In this document: one piece after another, positions 1 through 12,142 of the stretch
Layout: every line of letters begins with the position of its first letter
Position numbering within the stretch: position 1 is the stretch's first letter
Assembly: GCA_023078555.1 (NCBI GenBank)
Contig: CM041196.1
Span: 62,001-126,000, forward strand
DNA from: Ulva prolifera
Lineage: Eukaryota > Chlorophyta > Ulvophyceae > Ulvales > Ulvaceae
Direction: 5' to 3'
Length of the DNA: 64,000 bases
Position numbers and translations under genes: made by a program
Notes under the pieces: model-generated
Database searches by the model: none
What the model was told of the DNA's origin: nothing
What the model saw: only the letters and a program-made list of their open reading frames with translations

Positions 1-3000
1 GAAGTGCGGGCAGCATGGAACCTAGCTGCATTACGAGAAGTGCCCTGAACACACCGCACCAAGATAATATAGACCGCGTGATGGATCGAGATTCGGTAAT
101 TCAGACACAAATATTCCAAAGGGCGGGCAGCATGGAACCTAGCTGCATTACGAGAAGTGCCCTGAACACAACGCACCAAGTGAATATAGGCCGCGTGATA
201 GATCGAGATTCGGTAACTCAGACACCGATGTTCCGAAGTGCGGGCAGCATGGAACCTAGCTGCATTACGAGAAGGGCCCTGAACACACCGCACCAAGATA
301 ATATAGACCGCGTGATGGATCGAGATTCGGTAACTTAGACACCGATGTTCCGAAGTGCGGAAAGCATGGAACCTAGCTGCATTTCGAGAAGTGCCCTAAA
401 CACACCGCACCAAGTGAATATAGACCGCGTGATAGATCGAGATTCGGTAACTCAGACACCGATGTAACGTAGTGTTGGGGCAATTGAACTTGGCTGCATG
501 ATGAGAAGTGCCCTAAACATAACGCACCAAGTCAACATGGGCCGCGTGATAGATCGACATTCGGTAACTCAGACACCGATGTTCCGTAGTGCGGGCAGCA
601 TGGAACCTAGCTGCATTACGAGAGGTGCCCTGAACACAATGCACCAAGTGAATATAGGCCGCGTGATAGATCGAGATTCGGTAACTCAGACACCGATGTT
701 CCAAAGTGCGGGCAGCATGGAACCTAACTGCATTACGAGAAGTGCCCTGAACACAATGCACCAAGTGAATATAGGCCGCGTGATAGATCGAGATTTGGTA
801 ACTCAGACACCGATGTTCCGAAGTGCGGGCAGCATGGAACCTAGCTGCATTACGAGAAGTGCCCTGAACACAACGCACCAAGTGAATATACGCTGCGTGA
901 TCGATCGAGATTCGGTAACTCAGACACCGATGTTCCGAAGTGCGGGCAGCATGGAACCTAGCTGCATTACGAGAAGTGCCCTGAACACACCGCACCAAGG
1001 GAATATAGGCCGCGTGATAGATCGAGATTCAGTAACTCAGACACCGATGTTCCGAAGTGCGGGCAGCATGGAACCTAGCTGCATTACGAGAAGTGCCCTG
1101 AACACACCGCACCAAGATAATATAGACCGCGTGATGGATCGAGATTCGGTAATTCAGACACAAATATTCCACAGGGCGGGCAGCATGGAACCTAGCTGCA
1201 TTACGAGAAGTGCCCTGAACACAACGCACCAAGTGAATATAGGCCGCGTGATAGATCGAGATTCGGTAACTCAGACACCGATGTTCCGAAGTGCGGGCAG
1301 CATGGAACCTAGCTGCATTACGAGAAGTGCCCTGAACACACCGCACCAAGTGAATATAGGCCGCGTGATAGATCGAGATTCGGTAACTCAGACACCGATG
1401 TTCCGAAGTGCGGGCAGCATGGAACCTAGCTGCATTACGAGAAGTGCCCTGAACACAACGCACCAAGTGAATATACGCTGCGTGATCGATCGAGATTCGG
1501 TAACTCAGACACCGATGTTCCGAAGTGCGGGCAGCATGGAACCTAGCTGCATTACGAGAAGTGCCCTGAACACACCGCACCAAGGGAATATAGGCCGCGT
1601 GATAGATCGAGATTCGGTAACTCAGACACCGATGTTCCGAAGTGCGGGCAGCATGGAACCTAGCTGCATTACGAGAAGTGCCCTGAACACACCGCACCAA
1701 GATAATATAGACCGCGTGATGGATCGAGATTCGGTAATTCAGACACAAATATTCCACAGGGCGGGCAGCATGGAACCTAGCTGCATTACGAGAAGTGCCC
1801 TGAACACAACGCACCAAGTGAATATAGGCCGCGTGATAGATCGAGATTCGGTAACTCAGACACCGATGTTCCGAAGTGCGGGCAGCATGGAACCTAGCTG
1901 CATTACGAGAAGGGCCCTGAACACACCGCACCAAGATAATATAGACCGCGTGATGGATCGAGATTCGGTAACTTAGACACCGATGTTCCGAAGTGCGGAA
2001 AGCATGGAACCTAGCTGCATTTCGAGAAGTGCCCTAAACACACCGCACCAAGTGAATATAGACCGCGTGATAGATCGAGATTCGGTAACTCAGACACCGA
2101 TGTAACGTAGTGTTGGGGCAATTGAACTTGGCTGCATGATGAGAAGTGCCCTAAACATAACGCACCAAGTCAACATGGGCCGCGTGATAGATCGACATTC
2201 GGTAACTCAGACACCGATGTTCCGAAGTGCGGGCAGCATGGAACCTAGCTGCATTACGAGAAGTGCCCTGAACACAATGCACCAAGTGAATATAGGCCGC
2301 GTGATAGATCGAGATTCGGTAACGCAGAAACCGATGTTCCGAAGTGCGGGCAGCATGGAACCTAGCTGCATTACGAGAAGTGCCCTGAACACAACGCACC
2401 AAGTGAATATACGCTGCGTGATCGATCGAGATTCGGTAACTCAGACACCGATGTTCCGAAGTGCGGGCAGCATGGAACCTAGCTGCATTACGAGAGGTGC
2501 CCTGAACACAATGCACCAAGGGAATATAGGCCGCGTGATAGATCGAGATTCGGTAACTCAGACACCGATGTTTCGAAGTGCGGGCAGCATGGAACCTAGC
2601 TGCATTACGAGAAGTGCCCTGAAAACCACGCACGAAGTGAATATGGGCTGCGTGATAGATCGAGATTCGGTAACTCAGACACCGATGTAACGTAGTGTTG
2701 GGGCAATTGAACTTGGCTGCATGATGAGAAGTGCCCTAATCACGATGCACCAAGTCAACATGGGCCGCGTGATAGATCGACATTCGGTAACTCAGACACC
2801 GATGTTCCGAAGTGCGGGCAGCATGGAACCTAGCTGCATTACGAGAAGTGCCCTGAACACAATGCACCAAGTGAATATAGGCCGCGTGATAGATCGAGAT
2901 TCGGTAACTCAGACACCGATGTTCCGAAGTGCGGGCAGCATGGAACCTAGCTGCATTACGAGAGGTGCCCTGAACACAATGCACCAAGGGAATATAGGCC

Positions 3001-6000
3001 GCGTGATAGATCGAGATTCGGTAACTCAGACACCGATGTTTCGAAGTGCGGGCAGCATGGAACCTAGCTGCATTACGAGAAGTGCCCTGAAAACCACGCA
3101 CGAAGTGAATATGGGCCGCGTGATAGATCGAGATTCGGTGACTCAGACACCGATGTAACGTAGTGTTGGGGCAATTGAACTTGGCTGCATGATGAGAAGT
3201 GCCCTAATCACGATGCACCAAGTCAACATGGGCCGCGTGATAGATCGACATTCGGTAACTCAGACACCGATGTTCCGAAGTGCGGGCAGCATGGAACCTA
3301 GCTGCATTACGAGAAGTGCCCTGAACACAATGCACCAAGTGAATATAGGCCGCGTGATAGATCAAGATTCGGTAACTCAGACACCGATGTTCCGAAGTGC
3401 GGGCAGCATGGAACCTAGCTGCATTACGAGAAGTGCCCTGAACACCACGCACGAAGTGAATATGGGCCGCGTGATAGATCGAGATTCGGTAACTCAGACA
3501 CCGATGTAACGTAGTGTTGAGGCAATTGAACTTGGCTGCATGATGAGAAGTGCCCTAAACACAACGCACCAAGTCAACATGGGCCGCGTGATAGATCGAC
3601 ATTCGGTAACTCAGACACCGATGTTCCGAAGTGCGGGCAGCATGGAACCTAGCTGCATTACGAGAAGTGCCCTGAACACAACGCACCAAGTGAATATACG
3701 CCGCGTGATAGATCGAGATTCGGTAACGCAGAAACCGATGTTCCGAAGTGCGGGCAGCATGGAACCTAGCTGCATTACGAGAAGTGCCCTGAACACAACG
3801 CACCAAGTGAATATACGCTGCGTGATCGATCGAGATTCGGTAACTCAGACACCGATGTTCCGAAGTGCGGGCAGCATGGAACCTAGCTGCATTACGAGAG
3901 GTGCCCTGAACACAATGCACCAAGGGAATATAGGCCGCGTGATAGATCGAGATTCGGTAACTCAGACACCGATGTTTCGAAGTGCGGGCAGCATGGAACC
4001 TAGCTGCATTACGAGAAGTGCCCTGAAAACCACGCACGAAGTGAATATGGGCCGCGTGATAGATCGAGATTCGGTAACTCAGACACCGATGTAACGTAGT
4101 GTTGGGGCAATTGAACTTGGCTGCATGATGAGAAGTGCCCTAATCACGATGCACCAAGTCAACATGGGCCGCGTGATAGATCGACATTCGGTAACTCAGA
4201 CACCGATGTTCCGAAGTGCGGGCAGCATGGAACCTAGCTGCATTACGAGAAGTGCCCTGAACACAATGCACCAAGTGAATATAGGCCGCGTGATAGATCA
4301 AGATTCGGTAACTCAGACACCGATGTTCCGAAGTGCGGGCAGCATGGAACCTAGCTGCATTACGAGAAGTGCCCTGAACACCACGCACGAAGTGAATATG
4401 GGCCGCGTGATAGATCGAGATTCGGTAACTCAGACACCGATGTAACGTAGTGTTGAGGCAATTGAACTTGGCTGCATGATGAGAAGTGCCCTAAACACAA
4501 CGCACCAAGTCAACATGGGCCGCGTGATAGATCGACATTCGGTAACTCAGACACCGATGTTCCGTAGTGCGGGCAGCATGGAACCTAGCTGCATTACGAG
4601 AGGTGCCCTGAACACAATGCACCAAGTGAATATAGGCCGCGTGATAGATCGAGATTCGGTAACTCAGACACCGATGTTCCGAAGTGCGGGCAGCATGGAA
4701 CCTAACTGCATTACGAGAAGTGCCCTGAACACAATGCACCAAGTGAATATAGGCCGCGTGATAGATCGAGATTTGGTAACTCAGACACCGATGTTCCGAA
4801 GTGCGGGCAGCATGGAACCTAGCTGCATTACGAGAAGTGCCCTGAACACAATGCACCAAGTGAATATAAGCCGCGTGATAGATCGAGATTCGGTAACGCA
4901 GAAACCGATGTTCCGAAGTGCGGGCAGCATGGAACCTAGCTGCATTACGAGAAGTGCCCTGAACACAACGCACCAAGTGAATATACGCTGCGTGATCGAT
5001 CGAGATTCGGTAACTCAGACACCGATGTTCCGAAGTGCGGGCAGCATGGAACCTAGCTGCATTACGAGAGGTGCCCTGAACACAATGCACCAAGTGAATA
5101 TAGGCCGCGTGATAGATCGAGATTCGGTAACTCAGACACCGATGTTTCGAAGTGCGGGCAGCATGGAACCTAGCTGCATTACGAGAAGTGCCCTGAAAAC
5201 CACGCACGAAGTGAATATGGGCCGCGTGATAGATCGAGATTCGGTAACTCAGACACCGATGTAACGTAGTGTTGGGGCAATTGAACTTGGCTGCATGATG
5301 AGAAGTGCCCTAATCACGATGCACCAAGTCAACATGGGCCGCGTGATAGATCGACATTCGGTAACTCAGACACCGATGTTCCGAAGTGCGGGCAGCATGG
5401 AACCTAGCTGCATTACGAGAAGTGCCCTGAACACAATGCACCAAGTGAATATAGGCCGCGTGATAGATCAAGATTCGGTAACTCAGACACCGATGTTCCG
5501 AAGTGCGGGCAGCATGGAACCTAGCTGCATTACGAGAAGTGCCCTGAACACCACGCACAAAGTGAATATGGGCCGCGTGATAGATCGAGATTCGGTAACT
5601 CAGACACCGATGTAACGCAGTGTTGAGGCAATTGAACTTGGCTGCATGATGAGAAGTGCCCTAAACACAACGCACCAAGTCAACATGGGCCGCGTGATAG
5701 ATCGAGATTCGGTAACTCAGACACCGATGTTCCGAAGTGCGGGCAGCATGGAACCTAGCTGCAATACGAGAAGTGCCCTGAACACAACGCACCAAGTGAA
5801 TATAGGCCGCGTGATAGATCGAGATTCGGTAACTCAGACACCGATGTTCCGAAGTGCGGGCAGCATGGATCCTAGCTGCATTACGAGAAGTTCCCTGAAC
5901 ACCACGCACGAAGTGAATATGGGCCGCGTGATAGATCGAGATTCGGTAACTCAGACACCGATATTCGGCAACTCAGACACCGATGTTCCGAAGTGCGGGC

Positions 6001-9000
6001 AGCATGGAACCTAGCTGCATTACGAGAGGTGCCCTGAACACCATGCACGAAGTGAATATAGGCCGCGTGATAGATCGAGATTCGGTAACTCAGACACCGA
6101 TGTTCCGAAGTGCGGGCAGCATGGAACCTAACTGCATTACGAGAAGTGCCCTGAACACAATGCACCAAGTAAATATAGGCCGCGTGATAGATCGAGATTC
6201 GGTAACGCAGAAACCGATGTTCCGAAGTGCGGGCAGCATGGAACCTAGTTGCATTACGAGAAGTGCCCTGAACACACCGCACCAAGTGAGTATAGACCGC
6301 GTGATGGATCGAGATTCAGTAACTTAGACACCGATGTTCCGAAGTGCGGGCAGCATGGAACCTAGCTGCATTACGAGAGGTGCCCTGAACACCATGCACG
6401 AAGTGAATATAGGCCGCGTGATAGATCGAGATTCGGTAACTCAGACACCGATGTTCCGAAGTGCGGGCAGCATGGAACCTAACTGCATTACGAGAAGTGC
6501 CCTGAACACAATGCACCAAGTGAAAATAGGCCGCGTGATAGATTGAGATTCGGTAACTCAGACACCGATGTTCCGAAGTGCGGGCAGCATGGAACCTAGC
6601 TGCATTACGAGAAGTGCCCTGAACACAATGCACCAAGTGAATATAGGCCGCGTGATAGATCAAGATTCGGTAATTCAGACACCGATATTCGGCAACTCAG
6701 ACACCGATGTTCCGAAGTGCGGGCAGCATGGAACCTAGCTGCATTACGAGAAGTGCCCTGAACACCACGCACGAAGTGAATATAGGCCGCATGATAGATC
6801 GAAATTCGGTAACTCAGACACCGATGTAACGTAGTGTTGGGGCAATTGAACTTGGCTGCATGATGAGAAGTGCCCTGAACACAACGCACCAAGTGAATAT
6901 GGGCCGCGTGATAGATCGACATTCGGTAACTCAGACACAGATGTTCCGAAGTGCGGGCAGCATGGAACCTAGCTGCATTACGAGAAGTGCCCTGAACACA
7001 ATGCACCAAGTGAATATAGGCCGCGTGATAGATCAAGATTCGGTAACTCAGACACCGATGTTCCGAAGTGCGGGCAGCATGGAACCTAGCTGCATTACGA
7101 GAGGTGCCCTGAACACAATGCACCAAGTGAATATAGGCCGCGTGATAGATCGACATTCGGTAACTCAGACACCGATGTTCCGAAGTGCGGGCAGCATGGA
7201 ACCTAGCTGCATTACGAGAGGTGCCCTGAACACAATGCACCAAGTGAATATAGGCCGCGTGATAGATCGAGATTCGGTAACTCAGACACCGATGTTCCGA
7301 AGTGCGGGCAGCATGGAACCTAGCTGCATTACGAGAAGTGCCCTAAACATAACGCACCAAGTCAACATGGGCCGCGTGATAGATCGACATTCGGTAACTC
7401 AGACACCGATGTTCCGTAGTGCGGGCAGCATGGAACCTAGCTGCATTACGAGAAGTGCCCTGAACACCACGCACGAAGTGAGTATAGGCCGCATGATAGA
7501 TCTAGATTCGGTAACTCAGACACCGATGTAACGTAGTGTTGGGGCAATTGAACTTGGCTGCATGATGAGAAGTGCCCTAAACATAACGCACCAAGTCAAC
7601 ATGGGCCGCGTGATAGATCGACATTCGGTAACTCAGACACCGATGTTCCGTAGTGCGGGCAGCATGGAACCTAGCTGCATTACGAGAGGTGCCCTGAACA
7701 CAATGCACCAAGTGAATATAGGCCGCGTGATAGATCGACATTCGGTAACTCAGACACCGATGTTCCGAAGTGCGGGCAGCATGGAACCTAACTGCATTAC
7801 GAGAAGTGCCCTGAACACAATGCACCAAGTGAATATAGGCCGCGTGATAGATCGACATTCGGTAACTCAGACACAGATGTTCCGAAGTGCGGGCAGCATG
7901 GAACCTAGCTGCATTACGAGAAGTGCCTTGAACACAATGCACCAAGTGAATATAGGCCGCGTGATAGATCAAGATTCGGTAACTCCGACACCGATGTTCC
8001 GAAGTGCGGGCAGCATGGAACCTAGCTGCATTACGAGAAGTGCCCTGAACACAACGCACCAAGTGAATATACGCTGCGTGATCGATCGAGATTCGGTAAC
8101 TCAGACACCGATGTTCCGAAGTGCGGGCAGCATGGAACCTAGCTGCATTACGAGAAGTGCCCTAAACATAACGCACCAAGTCAACATGGGCCGCGTGATA
8201 GATCGACATTCGGTAACTCAGACACCGATGTTCCGTAGTGCGGGCAGCATGGAACCTAGCTGCATTACGAGAGGTGCCCTGAACACAATGCACCAAGTAA
8301 ATATAGGCCGCGTGATAGATCGACATTCGGTAACTCAGACACCGATGTTCCGAAGTGCGGGCAGCATGGAACCTAACTGCATTACGAGAAGTGCCCTGAA
8401 CACAATGCACCAAGTGAATATAGGCCGCGTGATAGATCGAGATTCGGTAACGCAGAAACCGATGTTCCGAAGTGCGGGCAGCATGGAACCTAGTTGCATT
8501 ACGAGAAGTGCCCTGAACACACCGCACCAAGTGAGTATAGACCGCGTGATGGATCGAGATTCAGTAACTTAGACACCGATGTTCCGAAGTGCGGGCAGCA
8601 TGGAACCTAGCTGCATTACGAGAAGTGCCCTGAACACAACGCACCAAGTGAAAATAGGCCGCGTGATAGATTGAGATTCGGTAACTCAGACACCGATATT
8701 CGGCAACTCAGACACCGATGTTCCGAAGTGCGGGCCGCATGGAACCTAGCTGCATTACGAGAAGTGCCCTGAACACCACGCACGAAGTGAATATAGGCCG
8801 CATGATAGATCGAGATTCGGTAACTCAGACACCGATGTAACGTAGTGTTGGGGCAATTGAACTTGGCTGCATGATGAGAAGTGCCCTAAACACAACGCAC
8901 CAAGTCAACATGGGCCGCGTGATAGATCGACATTCGGTAACTCAGACACCGATGTTCCGAAGTGCGGGCAGCATGGAACCTAGCTGCATTACGAGAGGTG

Positions 9001-11394
9001 CCCTGAACACAATGCACCAAGTGAATATAGGCCGCGTGATAGATCGAGATTCGGTAACGCAGAAACCGATGTTCCGAAGTGCGGGCAGCATGGAACCTAG
9101 TTGCATTACGAGAAGTGCCCTGAACACACCGCACCAAGTGAGTATAGACCGCGTGATGGATCGAGATTCAGTAACTTAGACACCGATGTTCCGAAGTGCG
9201 GGCAGCATGGAACCTAGCTGCATTACGAGAAGTGCCCTGAACACAACGCACCAAGTGAAAATAGGCCGCGTGATAGATTGAGATTCGGTAACTCAGACAC
9301 CGATGTTCCGAAGTGCGGGCAGCATGGAACCTAGCTGCATTACGAGAAGTGCCCTGAACACAATGCACCAAGTGAATATAGGCCGCGTGATAGATCAAGA
9401 TTCGGTAACTCAGACACCGATATTCGGCAACTCAGACACCGATGTTCCGAAGTGCGGGCAGCATGGAACCTAGCTGCATTACGAGAAGTGCCCTGAACAC
9501 CACGCACGAAGTGAATATAGGCCGCATGATAGATCGAGATTCGGTAACTCAGACACCGATGTAACGTAGTGTTGGGGCAATTGAACTTGGCTGCATGATG
9601 AGAAGTGCCCTAAACACAACGCACCAAGTCAACATGGGCCGCGTGATAGATCGACATTCGGTAACTCAGACACCGATGTTCCGAAGTGCGGGCAGCATGG
9701 AACCTAGCTGCATTACGAGAGGTGCCCTGAACACAATGCACCAAGTGAATATAGGCCGCGTGATAGATTGAGATTCGGTAACTCAGACACCGATGTTCCG
9801 AAGTGCGGGCAGCATGGAACCTAGCTGCATTACGAGAAGTGCCCTGAACACAATGCACCAAGTGAATATAGGCCGCGTGATAGATCAAGATTCGGTAACT
9901 CAGACACCGATATTCGGCAACTCAGACACCGATGTTCCGATGTGCGGGCCGCATGGAACCTAGCTGCATTACGAGAAGTGCCCTGAACACCACGCACGAA
10001 GTGAATATAGGCCGCATGATAGATCGAGATTCGGTAACTCAGACACCGATGTAACGTAGTGTTGGGGCAATTGAACTTGGCTGCATGATGAGAAGTGCCC
10101 TAAACACAACGCACCAAGTCAACATGGGCCGCGTGATAGATCGACATTCGGTAACTCAGACACCGATGTTCCGAAGTGCGGGCAGCATGGAACCTAGCTG
10201 CATTACGAGAGGTGCCCTGAACACAATGCACCAAGTGAATATAGGCCGCGTGATAGATCGAGATTCGGTAACTCAGACACCGATGTTCCGAAGTGCGGGT
10301 AGCATGGAACCTAACTGCATTACGAGAAGTGCCCTGAACACAATGCACCAAGTGAATATAGGCCGCGTGATAGATCGAGATTCGGTAACGCAGAAACCGA
10401 TGTTCCGAAGTGCGGGCAGCATGGAACCTAGTTGCATTACGAGAAGTGCCCTAAACACAACGCACCAAGTGAATATGGGCCGCGTGATAGATCGAAATTC
10501 GGTAACTCAGACACCGATGTTCCGAAGTGCGGGCAGCATGGAACCTAGCTGCATTACGAGAAGTGCCCTGAACACAACGCACCAAGTGAATATACGCCGC
10601 GTGATCGATCGAGATTCGGTAACTCAGACACCGATGTTCCGAAGTGCGGGCAGCATGGAACCTAGCTGCATTACGAGAAGTGCCCTGAACACAATGCACC
10701 AAGTGAATATAGGCCGCGTGATAGATCGAGATTCGGTAACTCAGACACCGATGTTCCGAAGTGCGGGCAGCATGGATCCTAGCTGCATTACGAGAAGTGC
10801 CCTGAACACCACGCACGAAGTGAATATGGGCCGCGTGATAGATCGAGATTCGGTAACTCAAGACACCGATGTAACGTAGTGTTGAGGCAATTGAACTTGG
10901 CTGCATGATGAGAAGTGCCCTAAACACAACGCACCAAGTCAACATGGGCCGCGTGATAGATCGACATTCGGTAACTCAGACACCGATGTTCTGAAGTGCG
11001 GGCAGCATGGAACCTAGCTGCATTACGAGAAGTGCCCTGAACACAACGCACCAAGTGAATATACGCCGCGTGATCGATCGAGATTCGGTAACTCAGACAC
11101 CGATGTTCCGAAGTGCGGGCAGCATGGAACCTAGCTGCATTACGAGAAGTGCTCTGAACACAATGCACCAAGTGAATATAGGCCGCGTGATAGATCGAGA
11201 TTCGGTAACTCAGACACCGATGTTCCGTAGTGCGGGCAGCATGGAACCTAGCTGCAATACGAGAAGTGCCCTGAACACAACGCACCAAGTGAATATAGGC
11301 CGCGTGATAGATCGAGATTCGGTAACTCAGACACCGATGTTCCGAAGTGCGGGCAGCATGGATCCTAGCTGCATTACGAGAAGTGCCCTGAACA
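1..11394 (+). repeat. 117-bp satellite array, segment 1 (array continues beyond left edge)
   Basis: Head-to-tail monomers of 117 bp, about 97 copies; for example the core CGGGCAGCATGG recurs at 7 and 124. Two monomer families share the second half (GTGATAGATCGAGATTCGGT and similar). They differ in the first half: type A carries TTCCGAAGTGCGGGCAGC and type B carries TAACGTAGTGTTGGGGCAAT followed by GCATGATGAG. Because 117 is divisible by 3, the frames stay open on both strands across A monomers. Each B monomer brings an in-frame TAA and then ATGATG, so the apparent proteins are only distances between B monomers. I see no splice structure, codon constraint or recognisable domain. Five-monomer (585 bp) periodicity is visible at about 880-1700, and 4-, 8- and 10-monomer spacing of B units at 2700-5300. 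Confidence 0.97.
5941..9935 (+). repeat. Subarray with 139-bp monomer variants (22-bp internal duplication)
   Basis: Five monomers contain a duplicated 22-bp piece starting ATTCGGCAACTCAG, at 5963, 6687, 8698, 9422 and 9912, which makes a 139-bp unit. The spacings are 724, 2011, 724 and 490 bp. These equal 6, 17, 6 and 4 monomers plus 22 bp each, so the variant sits in an otherwise regular ladder. It breaks the 39-codon frame. I saw it only in this 4-kb stretch, which suggests one origin and local spread by unequal exchange or conversion. Confidence 0.88.
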
Positions 11395-11672
11395 TGTTGT
11401 GAAAGTGCCTCGTAGCGCACAAGGCAGGTGCACATGCGAATGCACGCACGGGGTGACACGTGGCAGTCACCAGCCCGCGAATGAGAAGACACATTCCAGC
11501 TCTCTGTATAGGTCGAACAAGGTCATGGTTCAAGTATCTGACTCAGATACTGACCATGCAGGTGTGATCCCAGATCTCAGGCGTCATGTGCTAAGTACTC
11601 CGCACACATACTTAACATTTCGCCCAACTAAACTTACGGTATGACGCTTCCACTCGCGCTTGCATTCGAACA
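11395..11672 (+). repeat. 5' LTR of the TRIM
   Basis: 278 bp. In the text it differs from the right LTR at one noticed base (C near 11571, A at the matching place near 12041), so the insertion is young relative to the local mutation rate. A possible TATA-like CTGTATAGG lies at about 11505-11513. A 9-bp perfect dyad (AGTATCTGA-C-TCAGATACT) at 11533-11551 is flanked by imperfectly paired CATGGT/ACCATG arms and could form a hairpin. Confidence 0.92.
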
Positions 11673-11684
11673 GGTATCGGTGAG
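11673..11684 (+). other. Putative tRNA primer binding site of the TRIM
   Basis: The internal region starts directly after the left LTR with GGTATCGGTGAG. GGTATC resembles the initiator-methionine primer site TGGTATCAGAGC minus its first T. Position supports the call, but the sequence match is short and the usual leading T is missing. Confidence 0.45.
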
Positions 11685-11852
11685 TAACCACGATCACATG
11701 GGCCCATCATAACGTAAGCACCACATGACGCCTGTGATCGCTCTAACATGACCTCTCGTGTGCACAACTTCCCACAGGACATTCCAAACACTCGACGCGC
11801 TCCGAGAGAACTTCCACCTGTGCCTCATGAGCTCGCACACGCTCGCTCCCGT

Positions 11853-11864
11853 GAAGGGGGGAGG
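11853..11864 (+). other. Polypurine tract of the TRIM
   Basis: GAAGGGGGGAGG lies immediately before the TG start of the right LTR. This is the expected place and composition for the primer of plus-strand DNA synthesis. Confidence 0.82.
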
Positions 11865-12142
11865 TGTTGTGAAAGTGCCTCGTAGCGCACAAGGCAGGTG
11901 CACATGCGAATGCACGCACGGGGTGACACGTGGCAGTCACCAGCCCGCGAATGAGAAGACACATTCCAGCTCTCTGTATAGGTCGAACAAGGTCATGGTT
12001 CAAGTATCTGACTCAGATACTGACCATGCAGGTGTGATCCAAGATCTCAGGCGTCATGTGCTAAGTACTCCGCACACATACTTAACATTTCGCCCAACTA
12101 AACTTACGGTATGACGCTTCCACTCGCGCTTGCATTCGAACA
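11865..12142 (+). repeat. 3' LTR of the TRIM
   Basis: A 278-bp direct copy of the left LTR with the same TG...CA ends and the same internal dyad (about 12003-12021). It is followed by the right copy of the GAACA target duplication and then by satellite DNA in the correct phase. Confidence 0.92.

Larger units (their letters stand above)
11395..12142. mobile_element. TRIM-like miniature LTR retrotransposon inserted in the satellite
   Basis: Two direct repeats of 278 bp (11395-11672 and 11865-12142) begin TGTTGTGAAAGTG and end CATTCGAACA, so the element has TG...CA termini. They enclose 192 bp with no coding capacity for gag or pol. The element is flanked by the 5-bp target duplication GAACA (11390-11394 and 12143-12147). 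Removing the element and one duplication restores the satellite text CCTGAACACCACGCACG. A purine run lies directly before the right repeat. Size, LTR pair, primer-site position, polypurine tract and lack of genes match terminal-repeat retrotransposons in miniature, which depend on proteins from autonomous relatives. Orientation is + if the primer and purine sites are read correctly. No full-length partner is in the window. Confidence 0.93.

Noticed and set aside
200-360. CENP-B box in the 117-bp monomer
   Set aside because: The minus strand has CTTCGGAACATCGGTG, which resembles the box only if one spacer base is missing and the final CGGG is ignored, so the match is not good enough.
498-1976. 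A 492-codon open frame, and over a hundred similar frames on both strands throughout the 117-bp arrays, as repeat proteins
   Set aside because: They are translations of the satellite. Frame openness follows from a unit length of 39 codons, ends are set by B monomers, and the opposite strand is equally open.
1-11394. CRISPR array
   Set aside because: The whole 117-bp unit is conserved, with no unique spacers between short repeats, and the context is clearly eukaryotic.
11395-12142. Simple tandem or segmental duplication instead of an LTR element
   Set aside because: TG...CA ends, a 5-bp target duplication at the outer ends and a polypurine tract before the right repeat fit an LTR retroelement much better.
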